Shown here: in pieces, positions 24,619 to 33,066 of the stretch | Numbering within the stretch: position 1 is the first letter of the stretch | Layout of the letters: each line of letters begins with the position of its first letter | Source: Desulfobacterales bacterium | GTDB lineage: Bacteria > Desulfobacterota > Desulfobacteria > Desulfobacterales > SURF-7 | DNA: 41,197 nt | Reading direction: 5' to 3' | Assembly (NCBI GenBank): GCA_018693105.1 | Contig: JABHLN010000024.1 | Coordinates: 1-41,197 of the forward strand | Made by a program: the position numbers and the translations under genes | Notes under the pieces: generated by a model | What the model was told of the DNA's origin: nothing | Databases searched by the model: none | The model's input: only the letters and a program-made list of their open reading frames with translations

Positions 24619-26513
24619 CAGGATTCACCTTTAAAAAATTCATTATACCACATAGTAAAAACAATTACTGCAAAAACTCTATCAGCCTCAGAAACAAGAG
24701 TCTGGGGGCCGATGCCTTCAGATGAAACTTTCCCAACCAGTTTTTTCACAAATTTATGATCAAGAATACCATGCTTTTTAACTACATCTCCAAGCATTAT
24801 TTCCTGCATAAAATCAGGCAGTGACAACGGTTCAGACAACCAGTCTGCAAGGGGTATTGTGAAAGGCTGCTTTTTTCTGAAGGCTGTTCCTCTATCAAGA
24901 ACATTATACTTTGTATAGGCATAGCTGCATATAAATTTTCCCCTGCCGGTTTCAAGATTTACTTTATACTCAACAGGTAATGATGCGGCAAATTCTGCAA
25001 GCCTGTAGTCCAGAAACGGAGTACGGGTCTCAAGGGAATGCCTCATGGATAACTTATCAAGCCTTAAAATTACATAATCCGGAAGTCTCGCCCTGCTTTC
25101 AAATGCTATTGCAGCATTTACAGGATGTTCAGACCCGTTTAAATTAGGCAGAGCATCTGCAGGAAAAATATCTGCAGTGGGATAATTGCCTGTAAGTTGT
25201 TTTATTTCTTCCGAATTAAACAATAGTTCACTCTGTACATAGCGACGTGAAGGATTAATATCCCTTTCAGTCATATAATTTTTAAGTTCCGGGTAAATCT
25301 CATTAAGATCTTTTTGTTCAGGCTCTGAAAGGAAATTAAACTGATGAGCCGCTGCTTCAACAAGAAATTTCCTGTAACCTGCAAAAATTTCATCTGCGCC
25401 TTCTCCGGTCAATACAACTTTAACCTTTTTCCCGGCCATTTCACATACCTGATCGGTAGGAAGAACAGTACCGAGTGAAACAGGTTCCTCAAGTGATCTG
25501 ACAATATCCGGAAGTCCGTTTAGTGTCTCCATACTACATAATTTGATATGATGTTTCGCAGAAGAAAAACGTTCCTTGTTTGCATCCAGGAACTGCTTTA
25601 CCTGTGGCAGTTCATTATATTTTTTTTCATCAAAAGACATTGTAAACAGGCTGATATCCGGCCTGGACTTTGCAGCCAGTGAAGCAACTGCTGAAGAATC
25701 AATACCACCGCTTAAAAGGCTGCCTACTTCAACATCGGATCGAAGTCTTATACGGACAGAATCTTCAAACAAAGCGTTAAAATGATCTGCTGCATCATCC
25801 AGTGACATTCTGTTATTTTCCTGATTCAGCTTATATTCCCAATACCGTTTTATTTTGTATCTTCCGTTATTAAGGTCGTATTCAAGATACGTCCCTGGAG
25901 GAAGACGCTTTATTCCGTGAAACATGGTCTCTTCGCCGGGAAGATACCTGTATGTAAAATACGTTTCAAGTCTTTCCTTATTAAGCTCAGCCGAACGACA
26001 ACTTCCTGATAGCAGCGGCTTTATTTCTGAAGAAAAAACAAAATTATTATCCCATTCTGTATAATAAAGCGGTTTTATGCCAAAACGATCCCGAAAAAGA
26101 ATTAATTTTTGTTTAGCAGCGTCATAAATTGCACCGGCGTACATACCATTTAAATGCTGAAGAAAATCAAGCCCTTTTCTTCTATACAAATGAAGAGCGA
26201 CTTCAATATCTCCTTTTGAAATAAAAGGTTCATCAGATATTTCAGGTTTTAATTCAATATAGTTGTATATTTGACCATTGCAGATAATCGCTGAATTATC
26301 TTTCGGGCATATAATTGGCTGCATACCGGTTTCAAGGTCGAGAATTGAAAGACGAACAAATCCAAATCCCAGCAGGCTTTTTTTTAATTTGAAAACTTTT
26401 TCATCCTTATCATCAGGCCCTCTATGCCTTTGAAGGTTGCCCATTTGATCAAGACGTTTTTTGATTTCTTCTCCGGAAAGTGAGCGTGAAACAATTCCGT
26501 GTATACCACACAT
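24612..26513 (-). CDS. asnB: Asparagine synthase (glutamine-hydrolysing) family protein
   Basis: A 633-residue two-domain amidotransferase. The N-terminal Ntn domain has nucleophile Cys2 (MCGIHGI), RHRGPDD and the glutamine site CNGQIYNY. The C-terminal synthase domain has the PPi loop SGGIDSS at 268-274, LTGEGADEIFAGY and the tail RTPFLDYRLAEFAASLP. Length fits AsnB. Because its stop is nested in the start of the GCS2-like gene, it may act on a secondary metabolite or peptide rather than supply asparagine; both readings are open. GGAG lies about 11 bases before the ATG. Confidence 0.9.
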   Translation of the reverse strand: MCGIHGIVSRSLSGEEIKKRLDQMGNLQRHRGPDDKDEKVFKLKKSLLGFGFVRLSILDLETGMQPIICPKDNSAIICNGQIYNYIELKPEISDEPFISKGDIEVALHLYRRKGLDFLQHLNGMYAGAIYDAAKQKLILFRDRFGIKPLYYTEWDNNFVFSSEIKPLLSGSCRSAELNKERLETYFTYRYLPGEETMFHGIKRLPPGTYLEYDLNNGRYKIKRYWEYKLNQENNRMSLDDAADHFNALFEDSVRIRLRSDVEVGSLLSGGIDSSAVASLAAKSRPDISLFTMSFDEKKYNELPQVKQFLDANKERFSSAKHHIKLCSMETLNGLPDIVRSLEEPVSLGTVLPTDQVCEMAGKKVKVVLTGEGADEIFAGYRKFLVEAAAHQFNFLSEPEQKDLNEIYPELKNYMTERDINPSRRYVQSELLFNSEEIKQLTGNYPTADIFPADALPNLNGSEHPVNAAIAFESRARLPDYVILRLDKLSMRHSLETRTPFLDYRLAEFAASLPVEYKVNLETGRGKFICSYAYTKYNVLDRGTAFRKKQPFTIPLADWLSEPLSLPDFMQEIMLGDVVKKHGILDHKFVKKLVGKVSSEGIGPQTLVSEADRVFAVIVFTMWYNEFFKGESWC

Positions 26514-26899
26514 TTTTTCACATTCTCCGCTTCAATGATATAAAGGTTGGTGTAAAACGATATTTAGTTTTCCAAAATCAACCATAATTTATTTTTAATT
26601 TTTACCCAAATTCAATATATTTAGCAAATCTGCCAAAATGTCGTTATATTCCAAGTGTCGTTATATTAACGATAAGAACATTTCTAACAAAATCAAGAAT
26701 AATTCCAAAATAATTTATTAAATATAAGAATAGTATTAGCTTATTTTAATATATTTTTTTGTCTTATAAGATTTTTTTAAGGGTTCTAATCCAGGTTATA
26801 GTCGGTTTACTTATTGACAGCATTATATTAATTATTATCTTATTGTAAATGTTTTGAGTTTTTGTGTTTATAATTTATTCTTTAAATGGGAGTTCTGAA
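26514..26899. other. AT-rich divergent intergenic region with a 12-bp direct repeat
   Basis: TGTCGTTATATT occurs at 26639-26650 and 26656-26667, 17 bases apart start to start. The second copy runs into TAACGATAA, forming CGTTA-N3-TAACG. It may be an operator for asnB (minus) or the small membrane gene (plus). The rest is AT tracts; a plus-strand promoter candidate is listed next. Confidence 0.45.
26814..26841 (+). promoter_or_regulatory. Candidate sigma-70 promoter for the two-helix protein
   Basis: TTGACA at 26814-26819, 16-base spacer, TATCTT at 26836-26841, about 60 bases before the ATG at 26900. Confidence 0.4.
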
Positions 26900-27148
26900 A
26901 TGAAAACAGCCAGGTTTTATTTTCCAGGTATTGCATTGTTAATTATAGCTTTTTTGGTTCTTTCATTCCCTGAAGTACTTATTGCTTTTGCTTCAGGTAT
27001 TATAATAATAGCCGGATTTTTTGCTTTATATATCGGACATAAAATCAGATTATTTCAATCTACTGCCGGAATATTCGAACAAAGACCGTTTGATAACAAT
27101 TTTCATAAAATGTCATACGCAAATGTATGGTCAAAACATAACAGGTAG
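26900..27148 (+). CDS. Small two-helix membrane protein, hypothetical
   Basis: An 82-residue protein with two adjacent hydrophobic helices (about 5-22 and 26-46: YFPGIALLIIAFLVLSF and LIAFASGIIIIAGFFALYIG), then a basic soluble tail. GGGAG lies 7 bases before this ATG, so I prefer it to an upstream start at 26864. Not recognised. It stands alone, with its own promoter candidate, and is convergent with the hydrolase gene. Confidence 0.65.
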   Translation: MKTARFYFPGIALLIIAFLVLSFPEVLIAFASGIIIIAGFFALYIGHKIRLFQSTAGIFEQRPFDNNFHKMSYANVWSKHNR

Positions 27149-27229
27149 TATTAAAATAAAATATTATTGTAGATAGGAACATTCAAAAAACACATTCTAA
27201 ATCTCAGTTCTGTAATTATCATATAACAT

Positions 27230-27928
27230 CTATACAATTCTAACAATTGAACTCCAGCAGTCATATTCCGTCTCAGTTGGAAGATCTCGACTCTTTAAGA
27301 TAGAAATCATTTTTTTATCATTAAACCTTAAACTTGGATTTACTTTAAGCTCCTCTTCAAGAGTAGAATACACATGTGAAGGATCATATTTCTCTATATA
27401 ATCATCAATATATTCATTATCGGGTTCAATATTTATAGCGGTTTCCATATATTCTTCCACATAATTATGACCGCCATATATCAATGTGTTTTCCGGGAAT
27501 GTCATGACATGTTTAATAGACCTCAGAAAACCTTTTAAGTCCCCTGTAAAGCATCTACCGGCCTTACCGTTAAGAAGTGTGTCGCCGGTTAAAAGAATAT
27601 TGTCGAAATAAAAAACAATAGAATCATCCGAATGACCGGGAGTGTGAAATATAGTGATTTTCTCTCCTTCAAGTTTAATTTCCTTATTCATTATCAGGGT
27701 ATCAACAGAAATAAAGACTGCTCCTGTCTTATCTATAAGTGATTTATTTCCAGAAGTATGGTCCGGATGAGTATGGGTGTTTACAACATATTTCAGTTTA
27801 AGTCCTTTGCTTTTAATAAAAAAAAGTATCTCATCAACTGCACCCCCATCTACTGCAATGGCATCCTCTTTTCCGTATACAAGATACCCAAGATTGTCTT
27901 CAAAATATTGAAACTGTCTTACATTCAT
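27230..27928 (-). CDS. Metallo-beta-lactamase-fold hydrolase (glyoxalase II-like)
   Basis: A 232-residue zinc hydrolase. NTHTHPDHTSGN (THxHxDH, residues about 51-62), TPGHSDDS, LLTGDTLL and YGGHNYVEE hold the metal ligands in the order expected for glyoxalase II-type enzymes. It probably hydrolyses a thioester such as S-lactoylglutathione or a related acyl-thiol. The C-terminal domain is partly of glyoxalase II type (EEELKVNPSLRFND). AGGAG precedes the ATG. A family A repeat starts 40 bases upstream of the gene. Confidence 0.92.
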   Translation of the reverse strand: MNVRQFQYFEDNLGYLVYGKEDAIAVDGGAVDEILFFIKSKGLKLKYVVNTHTHPDHTSGNKSLIDKTGAVFISVDTLIMNKEIKLEGEKITIFHTPGHSDDSIVFYFDNILLTGDTLLNGKAGRCFTGDLKGFLRSIKHVMTFPENTLIYGGHNYVEEYMETAINIEPDNEYIDDYIEKYDPSHVYSTLEEELKVNPSLRFNDKKMISILKSRDLPTETEYDCWSSIVRIV

Positions 27929-27967
27929 ATATATCTCCTGAAATTCTTAAGGTAGTTGAATTATTGC

Positions 27968-28118
27968 TGAACTCGTGAAAAGCATAGCAGATGGCTAAGT
28001 AAAAATCTTCATATACAAGGCATAGTGTTTGGCCAGGTGTGAAGGCATACATGCAGTATGTCGAACGTCTGGCCAAATACTATAACGCAGTAGATGGAGA
28101 CTTTTTACGACGCCATCA
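27968..28118 (+). repeat. Dispersed repeat family A, copy 2
   Basis: Complete copy. Left terminus TGAACTCGTGAAAAGC, then ATGGCTAAGTAAAAATCTTC, hairpin arms GTTTGGCCAG and CTGGCCAAAT around CATACATGCAGTATG, and the tail ending TTTTTACGACGCCATCA. The tail has an ATG that can be read METFYDAI into the next gene; I take this as fortuitous. Confidence 0.88.
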
Positions 28119-28219
28119 TGATTCCACTTGTAAAAAAAAACCACAAACATTATATGTTTTTATATTTGAAATTAAAAGATAAATCATTCTTATTTATTCA
28201 ACAGGCCAGTCAGTTTACT

Positions 28220-29908
28220 ATGAGCGAAAAAAAGCTTAAAAAAAAATTATTTTATATACGCCCTGAACTTCTCATATGCCTTTTGCTCATTGTTGCAGCA
28301 ACAGTAGTTTACGGTCAGGTTAAAAATTTTGACTTTGTTAATTTAGATGATGACGATTATATTAGCGATAACATTCATGTTCAAAAAGGATTGACCGTCG
28401 AAAGTATAAAATGGGCATTTACATCACCAGTTGCCTGTAATTGGCATCCGTTGACCATGATATCATACATGATTGACTTTCAATTTTTTGGAATGAGCCC
28501 TGGCAAACATCATCTCACAAATTTATTTTTCCATTTATTAAATATACTGCTGCTGTTTCATATCCTCAAAGTAATGTCAGGAGACCTGTGGAAGAGTGCG
28601 TTTGTTGCCGCCATGTTTGCCGTACATCCGCTGCATGTGGAATCTGTCGCTTGGATATCTGAACGTAAAGATGTATTAAGCGCTTTTTTCTGGCTTCTTA
28701 CGATGTGGAATTACGTCAAATATGTTCACTCATCAAAATCAATTTTTTATTTATTATCAATTCTTTTTTTTATTTTTGGCCTGATGGCTAAACCGATGCT
28801 TGTTACCTTGCCTTTTGTTCTTATCTTGCTTGATTTCTGGCCTTTGAAACGTATCATAAACCACGATGAAAGAAACAAACTGTATTCTCAACAAAAGTCT
28901 TTAATCCGGTTAATTATTCTTGAAAAAATTCCTTTTTTAATAATAACTGGCCTATCAATATATATTACACTTTATTTCCAGCAAAAAGGCGGAGCAATTG
29001 CCGGTCTGGAAACTTATCCATTAAATTTACGAATATCAAATGCCCTCTTATCTTATGTCCTCTATATTTGGAAGATGATCTATCCTTATAACCTTGCTGC
29101 CTATTACCCATACCCTGACACGCTGCCGTGGTGGAAGATAACCTGGGCATTCCTGCTGATTTCAGTAATATCAGTTACGGCGTTCAGAACTTTAAAAAGC
29201 CACCCGTTCCTTTGTACAGGCTGGTTGTGGTACCTGGGAACACTCGTGCCTGTTATCGGACTGGTCCAGGTCGGGTCTCAGGCCATGGCCGACAGGTATA
29301 CATATATACCTCTAATAGGGATATATATCATTATCGCATGGGGTTTTCCGATAACCTTTGCCGCTCGGAAATACAGGAAACAAATTTTAGCAGGACTTGC
29401 GGTAATTTATTTTTTATTACTTGTAACTATTGCAAGAATTCAAACCGGTTACTGGAAAGACAGTATTACACTATTTAAACATGCCCTCCAGGTAACCAGG
29501 GAAAATTCCACTGCTCATTTTAACCTTGCAATTGCCCTTGATAACCACGGTCGGGAAACCGAAGCAATGAACCATTATATTAAAACATTAAGCGTGCTGC
29601 CTGACCAGCCCAAGGCCAGGAGTAACCTCGCATTGATACTAACATCTCATGGTAAGCCTGATGAAGCAATTAATCAATATAATGAAATTCTGCGCCTCCA
29701 CCCTGATGACGCAATTGCTCATAATAATCTTGGAACTGTGCTTCTGAAAAAGGGAAAGGTTTTTAAGGCCTTATCCCATTTTAATGAAGCTGTAAGTATT
29801 GAACCGGATTATTCAGACGCAAGATACAATCGTGACATGCTACGGGTAGTATTGAAAAAAATATTACAAAAATCTGCAGAAAAAAAAACAAAGCAGGGAA
29901 ATAACTGA
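28220..29908 (+). CDS. Tmtc-like multi-helix membrane protein with TPR repeats
   Basis: A protein of about 562 residues from this start: roughly ten hydrophobic helices resembling GT-C/PMT-type mannosyltransferases and the DUF1736/Tmtc family (DDDDYISDN, FHLLNILLLFHIL, AVHPLHVESVAWISERKDVLSAFFW, AKPMLVTLPFVLILLDFWPLKR), then a C-terminal TPR tail (AHFNLAIALDNHGRETEAM, ARSNLALILTSHGKPDEAI, AHNNLGTVLLKKGKVFKAL). The VAWISERKDVLS loop is a family hallmark. The frame stays open to 28094 through the end of repeat A copy 2; starts at 28118, 28154 and 28220 all lack a clear RBS, so the N-terminus is uncertain. It is probably an O-glycosyltransferase or assembly factor in the inner membrane. Confidence 0.85.
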   Translation: MSEKKLKKKLFYIRPELLICLLLIVAATVVYGQVKNFDFVNLDDDDYISDNIHVQKGLTVESIKWAFTSPVACNWHPLTMISYMIDFQFFGMSPGKHHLTNLFFHLLNILLLFHILKVMSGDLWKSAFVAAMFAVHPLHVESVAWISERKDVLSAFFWLLTMWNYVKYVHSSKSIFYLLSILFFIFGLMAKPMLVTLPFVLILLDFWPLKRIINHDERNKLYSQQKSLIRLIILEKIPFLIITGLSIYITLYFQQKGGAIAGLETYPLNLRISNALLSYVLYIWKMIYPYNLAAYYPYPDTLPWWKITWAFLLISVISVTAFRTLKSHPFLCTGWLWYLGTLVPVIGLVQVGSQAMADRYTYIPLIGIYIIIAWGFPITFAARKYRKQILAGLAVIYFLLLVTIARIQTGYWKDSITLFKHALQVTRENSTAHFNLAIALDNHGRETEAMNHYIKTLSVLPDQPKARSNLALILTSHGKPDEAINQYNEILRLHPDDAIAHNNLGTVLLKKGKVFKALSHFNEAVSIEPDYSDARYNRDMLRVVLKKILQKSAEKKTKQGNN

Positions 29909-29922
29909 TAAGATATTATGCC

Positions 29923-29942
29923 ATAAAGAATCATTTCTTTAT
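29923..29942 (+). terminator. Possible weak terminator after the Tmtc-like gene
   Basis: ATAAAGAA-TCAT-TTCTTTAT, an 8-bp perfect stem followed by TTTATTATA, 15 bases after the stop codon. AT-rich, so weak; the same bases form the 3' end of the convergent nifS-like gene. Confidence 0.35.
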
Positions 29943-31103
29943 TTTATTATAAAGAGGAGAAATATCACGCAGGGTCTTAACAGTTTTAGAAATCTCTTCA
30001 AGAAAACGCATAATATCATCTCTGGTATTATCCACACCATAAGTAATTATCATTGTTCCCTGGGCATCTGCATGACTTCTTCCTATAGACATAAGAACAT
30101 GAGAGGCACGAAGGGAGCCTGTAGCGCATGCTGAACGTGTTGCTATTGAGATATCTTCATCATCCAGCATCAATAAAACGCTTTCACCTTCAATATATTT
30201 AACAGAAACGGAAACCAGATTCGGCAGGCTGAATTCAGGATGATTGTTAATATAATATTCATCAATAAAATTCGGGAATTCCGATAAAAGTGTTTCCCTA
30301 AGTTCCTTCAAATGGATTAGCCTGGAATCCATATCCCTTTTAGCAAGTTCAGCCGCCTTACCCATACCGGTAATACCGATAATATTTTCAGTTCCGGCCC
30401 GTTTTCCATATTCCTGCATTCCTCCGTCAAGAAGAGGCCAGATGCGGGTTCCCCTGCGTATGTACAATCCGCCAACTCCTGTGGGTCCGTAAAAAGGATT
30501 TGAAGCAAAGCTTACAAGATCGGCTCCCATTTTCTGAACGTCAAAAGGTACTACTCCGACTGAATCAACAGCGTCGGTATGAAATATAATTTCCTTTTCT
30601 TTTGTAATCTTAGCAATTTCTTCAATCGGCTGGATTGTTCCTATTTCATTATTACTGTGCATTATTGAAACAAGTATGGTATCTTTTTTTATTGCATTTG
30701 CAACATCATCAGGGTTAACACGCCCGTGTTCATCTACAGGAACTGACGTAACATTGTAATCCATCATTTTGAGTCTGCGGATACTTCGTATAACCGAACT
30801 ATGTTCAATATTTGAAGTGACGATATGCCTACCCTTGCCAGAGTTTGCATATGCAACACCTTTTATAGCATGATTCACCGACCCGGTACCACTTGCCGTA
30901 AACACAACCTCTTTAGGAAGCGAAGCATTTATAAGATTGGCTACAGAGGAGCGGGCATTTTCAACTACTTCTGAAGCTTTCTCTCCAACTTTGTGTAAAC
31001 TCGAAGGATTACCATAATCCATATTAATAGCTTCAATCATTGCCTCTTTTACTTCGGGTAAAAGAGGACTTGACGCCATATGATCAAGATTTATTGCAGT
31101 CAT
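29931..31103 (-). CDS. NifS/IscS-like protein lacking the PLP lysine
   Basis: A 390-residue fold-type I protein clearly related to cysteine desulfurases: NLDHMASSPLLPEV, IEHSSVIRSI, MHSNNEIGTIQPIEEI, FHTDAVDSVG, GPTGVGGLYIRRG, RAGTENI and the catalytic-Cys loop RSACATGS (C326). But the segment that should read SGHK-x-YGPKG is ASNPFYGPTG: the Schiff-base Lys (E. coli K206) is Pro203, His205 is Asn202, Ser203 is Ala200, and the Gln that contacts PLP is Asp180. It therefore probably does not bind PLP normally. Archaeoglobus fulgidus IscS also lacks this Lys and serves with IscU. It lies 23 bases after iscU in one operon. Confidence 0.9.
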   Translation of the reverse strand: MTAINLDHMASSPLLPEVKEAMIEAINMDYGNPSSLHKVGEKASEVVENARSSVANLINASLPKEVVFTASGTGSVNHAIKGVAYANSGKGRHIVTSNIEHSSVIRSIRRLKMMDYNVTSVPVDEHGRVNPDDVANAIKKDTILVSIMHSNNEIGTIQPIEEIAKITKEKEIIFHTDAVDSVGVVPFDVQKMGADLVSFASNPFYGPTGVGGLYIRRGTRIWPLLDGGMQEYGKRAGTENIIGITGMGKAAELAKRDMDSRLIHLKELRETLLSEFPNFIDEYYINNHPEFSLPNLVSVSVKYIEGESVLLMLDDEDISIATRSACATGSLRASHVLMSIGRSHADAQGTMIITYGVDNTRDDIMRFLEEISKTVKTLRDISPLYNKIKK

Positions 31104-31126
31104 CCCGATTCCTCCATAATAGTATA

Positions 31127-31651
31127 TTAATGTTCATCTTCAAGATCAGACTGGCAGGCATCACAAAAGGTTACCCCTCCATCGAGTTTCGAATCACAAT
31201 ACGGGCAGAAACCTTTTTCAGTATGTATTATTTCAAGCTTCTCAGGGCCATTTTCCTCTATTGCTTTTTCAGGCCTTTTTTTACCTGCTTTCCTGTCTTC
31301 ATAATCTTTAATAGCATCCTGGAGAGCATCAGCACCAAGGTTTGAACAATGGAGTTTGTTTTTTGGTAATCCATCTAAAGCTGCAGCCACATCCTTGTTT
31401 GTAATATTCTTTGCTTCTTCAATGCTTTTACCTACAGCAATTTCAGTAAGCATACTGGATACAGCAATTGCCGATCCGCAACCGAATGTCTGGAACTTAA
31501 TATCCTTAATAAAATCATCCTCAATTTTCAGATAAATTGTCATCATATCTCCGCAAAGCGGGTTGCCAACTTCTCCCACACCGTTTGCATCTTCTATAAC
31601 GCCAACGTTCCTAGGATTTCTGAAATGGTCCATAACTGTTTCAGAATACAT
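31127..31651 (-). CDS. iscU: IscU/NifU-type Fe-S scaffold with C-terminal zinc ribbon
   Basis: A 174-residue scaffold that assembles Fe-S clusters. The IscU core has VGNPLCGDMM (C33, D35), TFGCGSAIAVSSMLTE (C58) and KLHCSNLGADAL (H101, C102), all the assembly ligands. A C-terminal extension carries a zinc ribbon, C149-x2-C152 and C163-x2-C166. The RBS is GGGAGAAATAAA. The NifS-like gene follows. With an inactive-looking NifS partner, sulfide could be the direct sulfur source. Confidence 0.93.
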   Translation of the reverse strand: MYSETVMDHFRNPRNVGVIEDANGVGEVGNPLCGDMMTIYLKIEDDFIKDIKFQTFGCGSAIAVSSMLTEIAVGKSIEEAKNITNKDVAAALDGLPKNKLHCSNLGADALQDAIKDYEDRKAGKKRPEKAIEENGPEKLEIIHTEKGFCPYCDSKLDGGVTFCDACQSDLEDEH

Positions 31652-31724
31652 TTTATTTCTCCCTATTCAAATTAAAAAATTATTAAACCAGGGTAATAAC
31701 ACCCGATGATCTCTTATTAAATTA

Positions 31725-31753
31725 TTTATAAACACTTTACTAAATCAGTGCAA
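31725..31753 (-). promoter_or_regulatory. Candidate promoter of the iscU-nifS operon
   Basis: On the minus strand TTGCAC, 17 bases, TATAAA, giving a leader of about 65 bases before iscU. The -35 is a poor match; the -10 is good. Confidence 0.35.
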
Positions 31754-31779
31754 TAAAGAAAAAATATTATTGCCAACGG

Positions 31780-32748
31780 TTATAAACCATCAGCCAGATC
31801 AAAAACTTTTCTTTCAATTTCATCACGAACATTCCGCATAAACTCCAGAGATTCTCCTGCAGGGTCGGGAAGTTGCCAGTCAATTTTTTCAACCCCGGGT
31901 ATAAACGGGCATTCCTCAGAACATCCCATTGTAACAATAATATCGGGTGTTACCTGTGAAACTCCAGAGTCTATTGATTGTGGTTTCTTATATGCCATAT
32001 CAAGTCCCTTTTCATTCATTGCCTCAATCATGACAGGATTAATATTTTCAGCAGGGCTGCTCCCCCCGGAAAATGCCTCAATTCTGTCTCCGGCAATATA
32101 TTGTGCAAAGGCGGAGGCCATCTGGCTTCTGCATGCATTTTCACGACAGGCGAAGAGAATTTTTTTTCTTTTCAAATATGGTGTTACAATCCTTTCAACT
32201 TCATTTTTTATATCATTCAATATTCCGGGATACGATGCAATTGCCCCACGCTCCTCAATTCGCCTGTAAGTTAATCCGCCGTCAAAAATAGCGCCGACAG
32301 CGTCAAAAAAATATTTTGCAGTAAGATTAACCCCGTCAAAAAGATTCTCCCCCTTTGTTGCTCCTATCGACAGTACAACACCTTTTCTATGATTATTATA
32401 AGGGTCTTCAAGTAAATATTTATATCTTCTTGACCACAACGCCTGCCCTCTATCTATTAAAGTTTTCAAATGAGATGTTGTATTATAAAAATAAACCGGC
32501 GTTGCAAGCAAAATCACATCTGCCCTGCGAAGCAGGGGATAAACTTCCCTGCTCATTTCATCATCAAAAATACAGAACCCCTTCTTTTCACAGCTACCGC
32601 ATCCTATGCAATGGTTGATGTTTCCTCCACATGCATCAATAATATGAGTCTGTGCACCTTTTTTTTCAGATTCCTTCATAAATTCATTAAGAAGGAATTC
32701 GGTATTACCTTTTTTCCGGGGACTTCCCTGCAATCCTAATACAAGCAT
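31780..32748 (-). CDS. FMN reductase (Fe-S flavoprotein type) fused to ArsC-type arsenate reductase
   Basis: A 322-residue fusion. Residues 1-190 are an NADPH-dependent FMN reductase/iron-sulfur flavoprotein: LQGSPRKKGNTEFLL phosphate loop, the cluster motif C47-x2-C50-x2-C53-x5-C59, and TPVYFYNTTSHLKTLIDR. Residues 195-322 are a low-molecular-weight phosphatase-fold arsenate reductase: CRENACRS (C201-x5-R207), MGCSEECPFIPG with C276 and C280 for the disulfide relay, and DWQLPDPAG. The fusion could pass electrons from flavin to the arsenate reductase, replacing thioredoxin. GGAAG lies shortly before the ATG. No arsR, acr3 or arsB is adjacent. Confidence 0.9.
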   Translation of the reverse strand: MLVLGLQGSPRKKGNTEFLLNEFMKESEKKGAQTHIIDACGGNINHCIGCGSCEKKGFCIFDDEMSREVYPLLRRADVILLATPVYFYNTTSHLKTLIDRGQALWSRRYKYLLEDPYNNHRKGVVLSIGATKGENLFDGVNLTAKYFFDAVGAIFDGGLTYRRIEERGAIASYPGILNDIKNEVERIVTPYLKRKKILFACRENACRSQMASAFAQYIAGDRIEAFSGGSSPAENINPVMIEAMNEKGLDMAYKKPQSIDSGVSQVTPDIIVTMGCSEECPFIPGVEKIDWQLPDPAGESLEFMRNVRDEIERKVFDLADGL

Positions 32749-32901
32749 TATACACTTCCAAAGAATTCTGTTTATCGTTTATATTAATTTAAAAATAAGG
32801 TTCTCTTACAAAAAGTCAAATAAAAATAATAAAACCTATACCAAGAAATACACCTATCATAAGATAGTTGTGTTATCTGTTCTTATAAAGTTTTAAAAAA
32901 G
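32749..32901. other. Spacer between the FMN reductase-ArsC gene and repeat A copy 3
   Basis: AT-rich, no gene and no strong hairpin. It should include the promoter for the fusion gene on the minus strand, but no clear boxes stand out. Confidence 0.35.
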
Positions 32902-33053
32902 ATGAATTCGTAAAAAACACACCGGATGGCTAAGTAGAAATCTTCATATACAAGGCATCGCGGTTGATCAGGAGTGAAGGCATACATGTAGTATGTCGAA
33001 CTTCTGATCAACCGCTATAACGCAGTAGATGGAGACTTTTTACGACGCCATCA
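32902..33053 (+). repeat. Dispersed repeat family A, copy 3 (best-preserved)
   Basis: 152 bases. Termini TGAATTCGTAAAAAACAC and (complement) TGATGGCGTCGTAAAAAGTC are imperfect inverted repeats. The central hairpin has a perfect 12-bp outer stem, GCGGTTGATCAG with CTGATCAACCGC, and an inner CATAC/GTATG stem. It ends 13 bases from the stop codon of mtnP. Confidence 0.9.
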
Positions 33054-33066
33054 AAAAAGACCGTCT

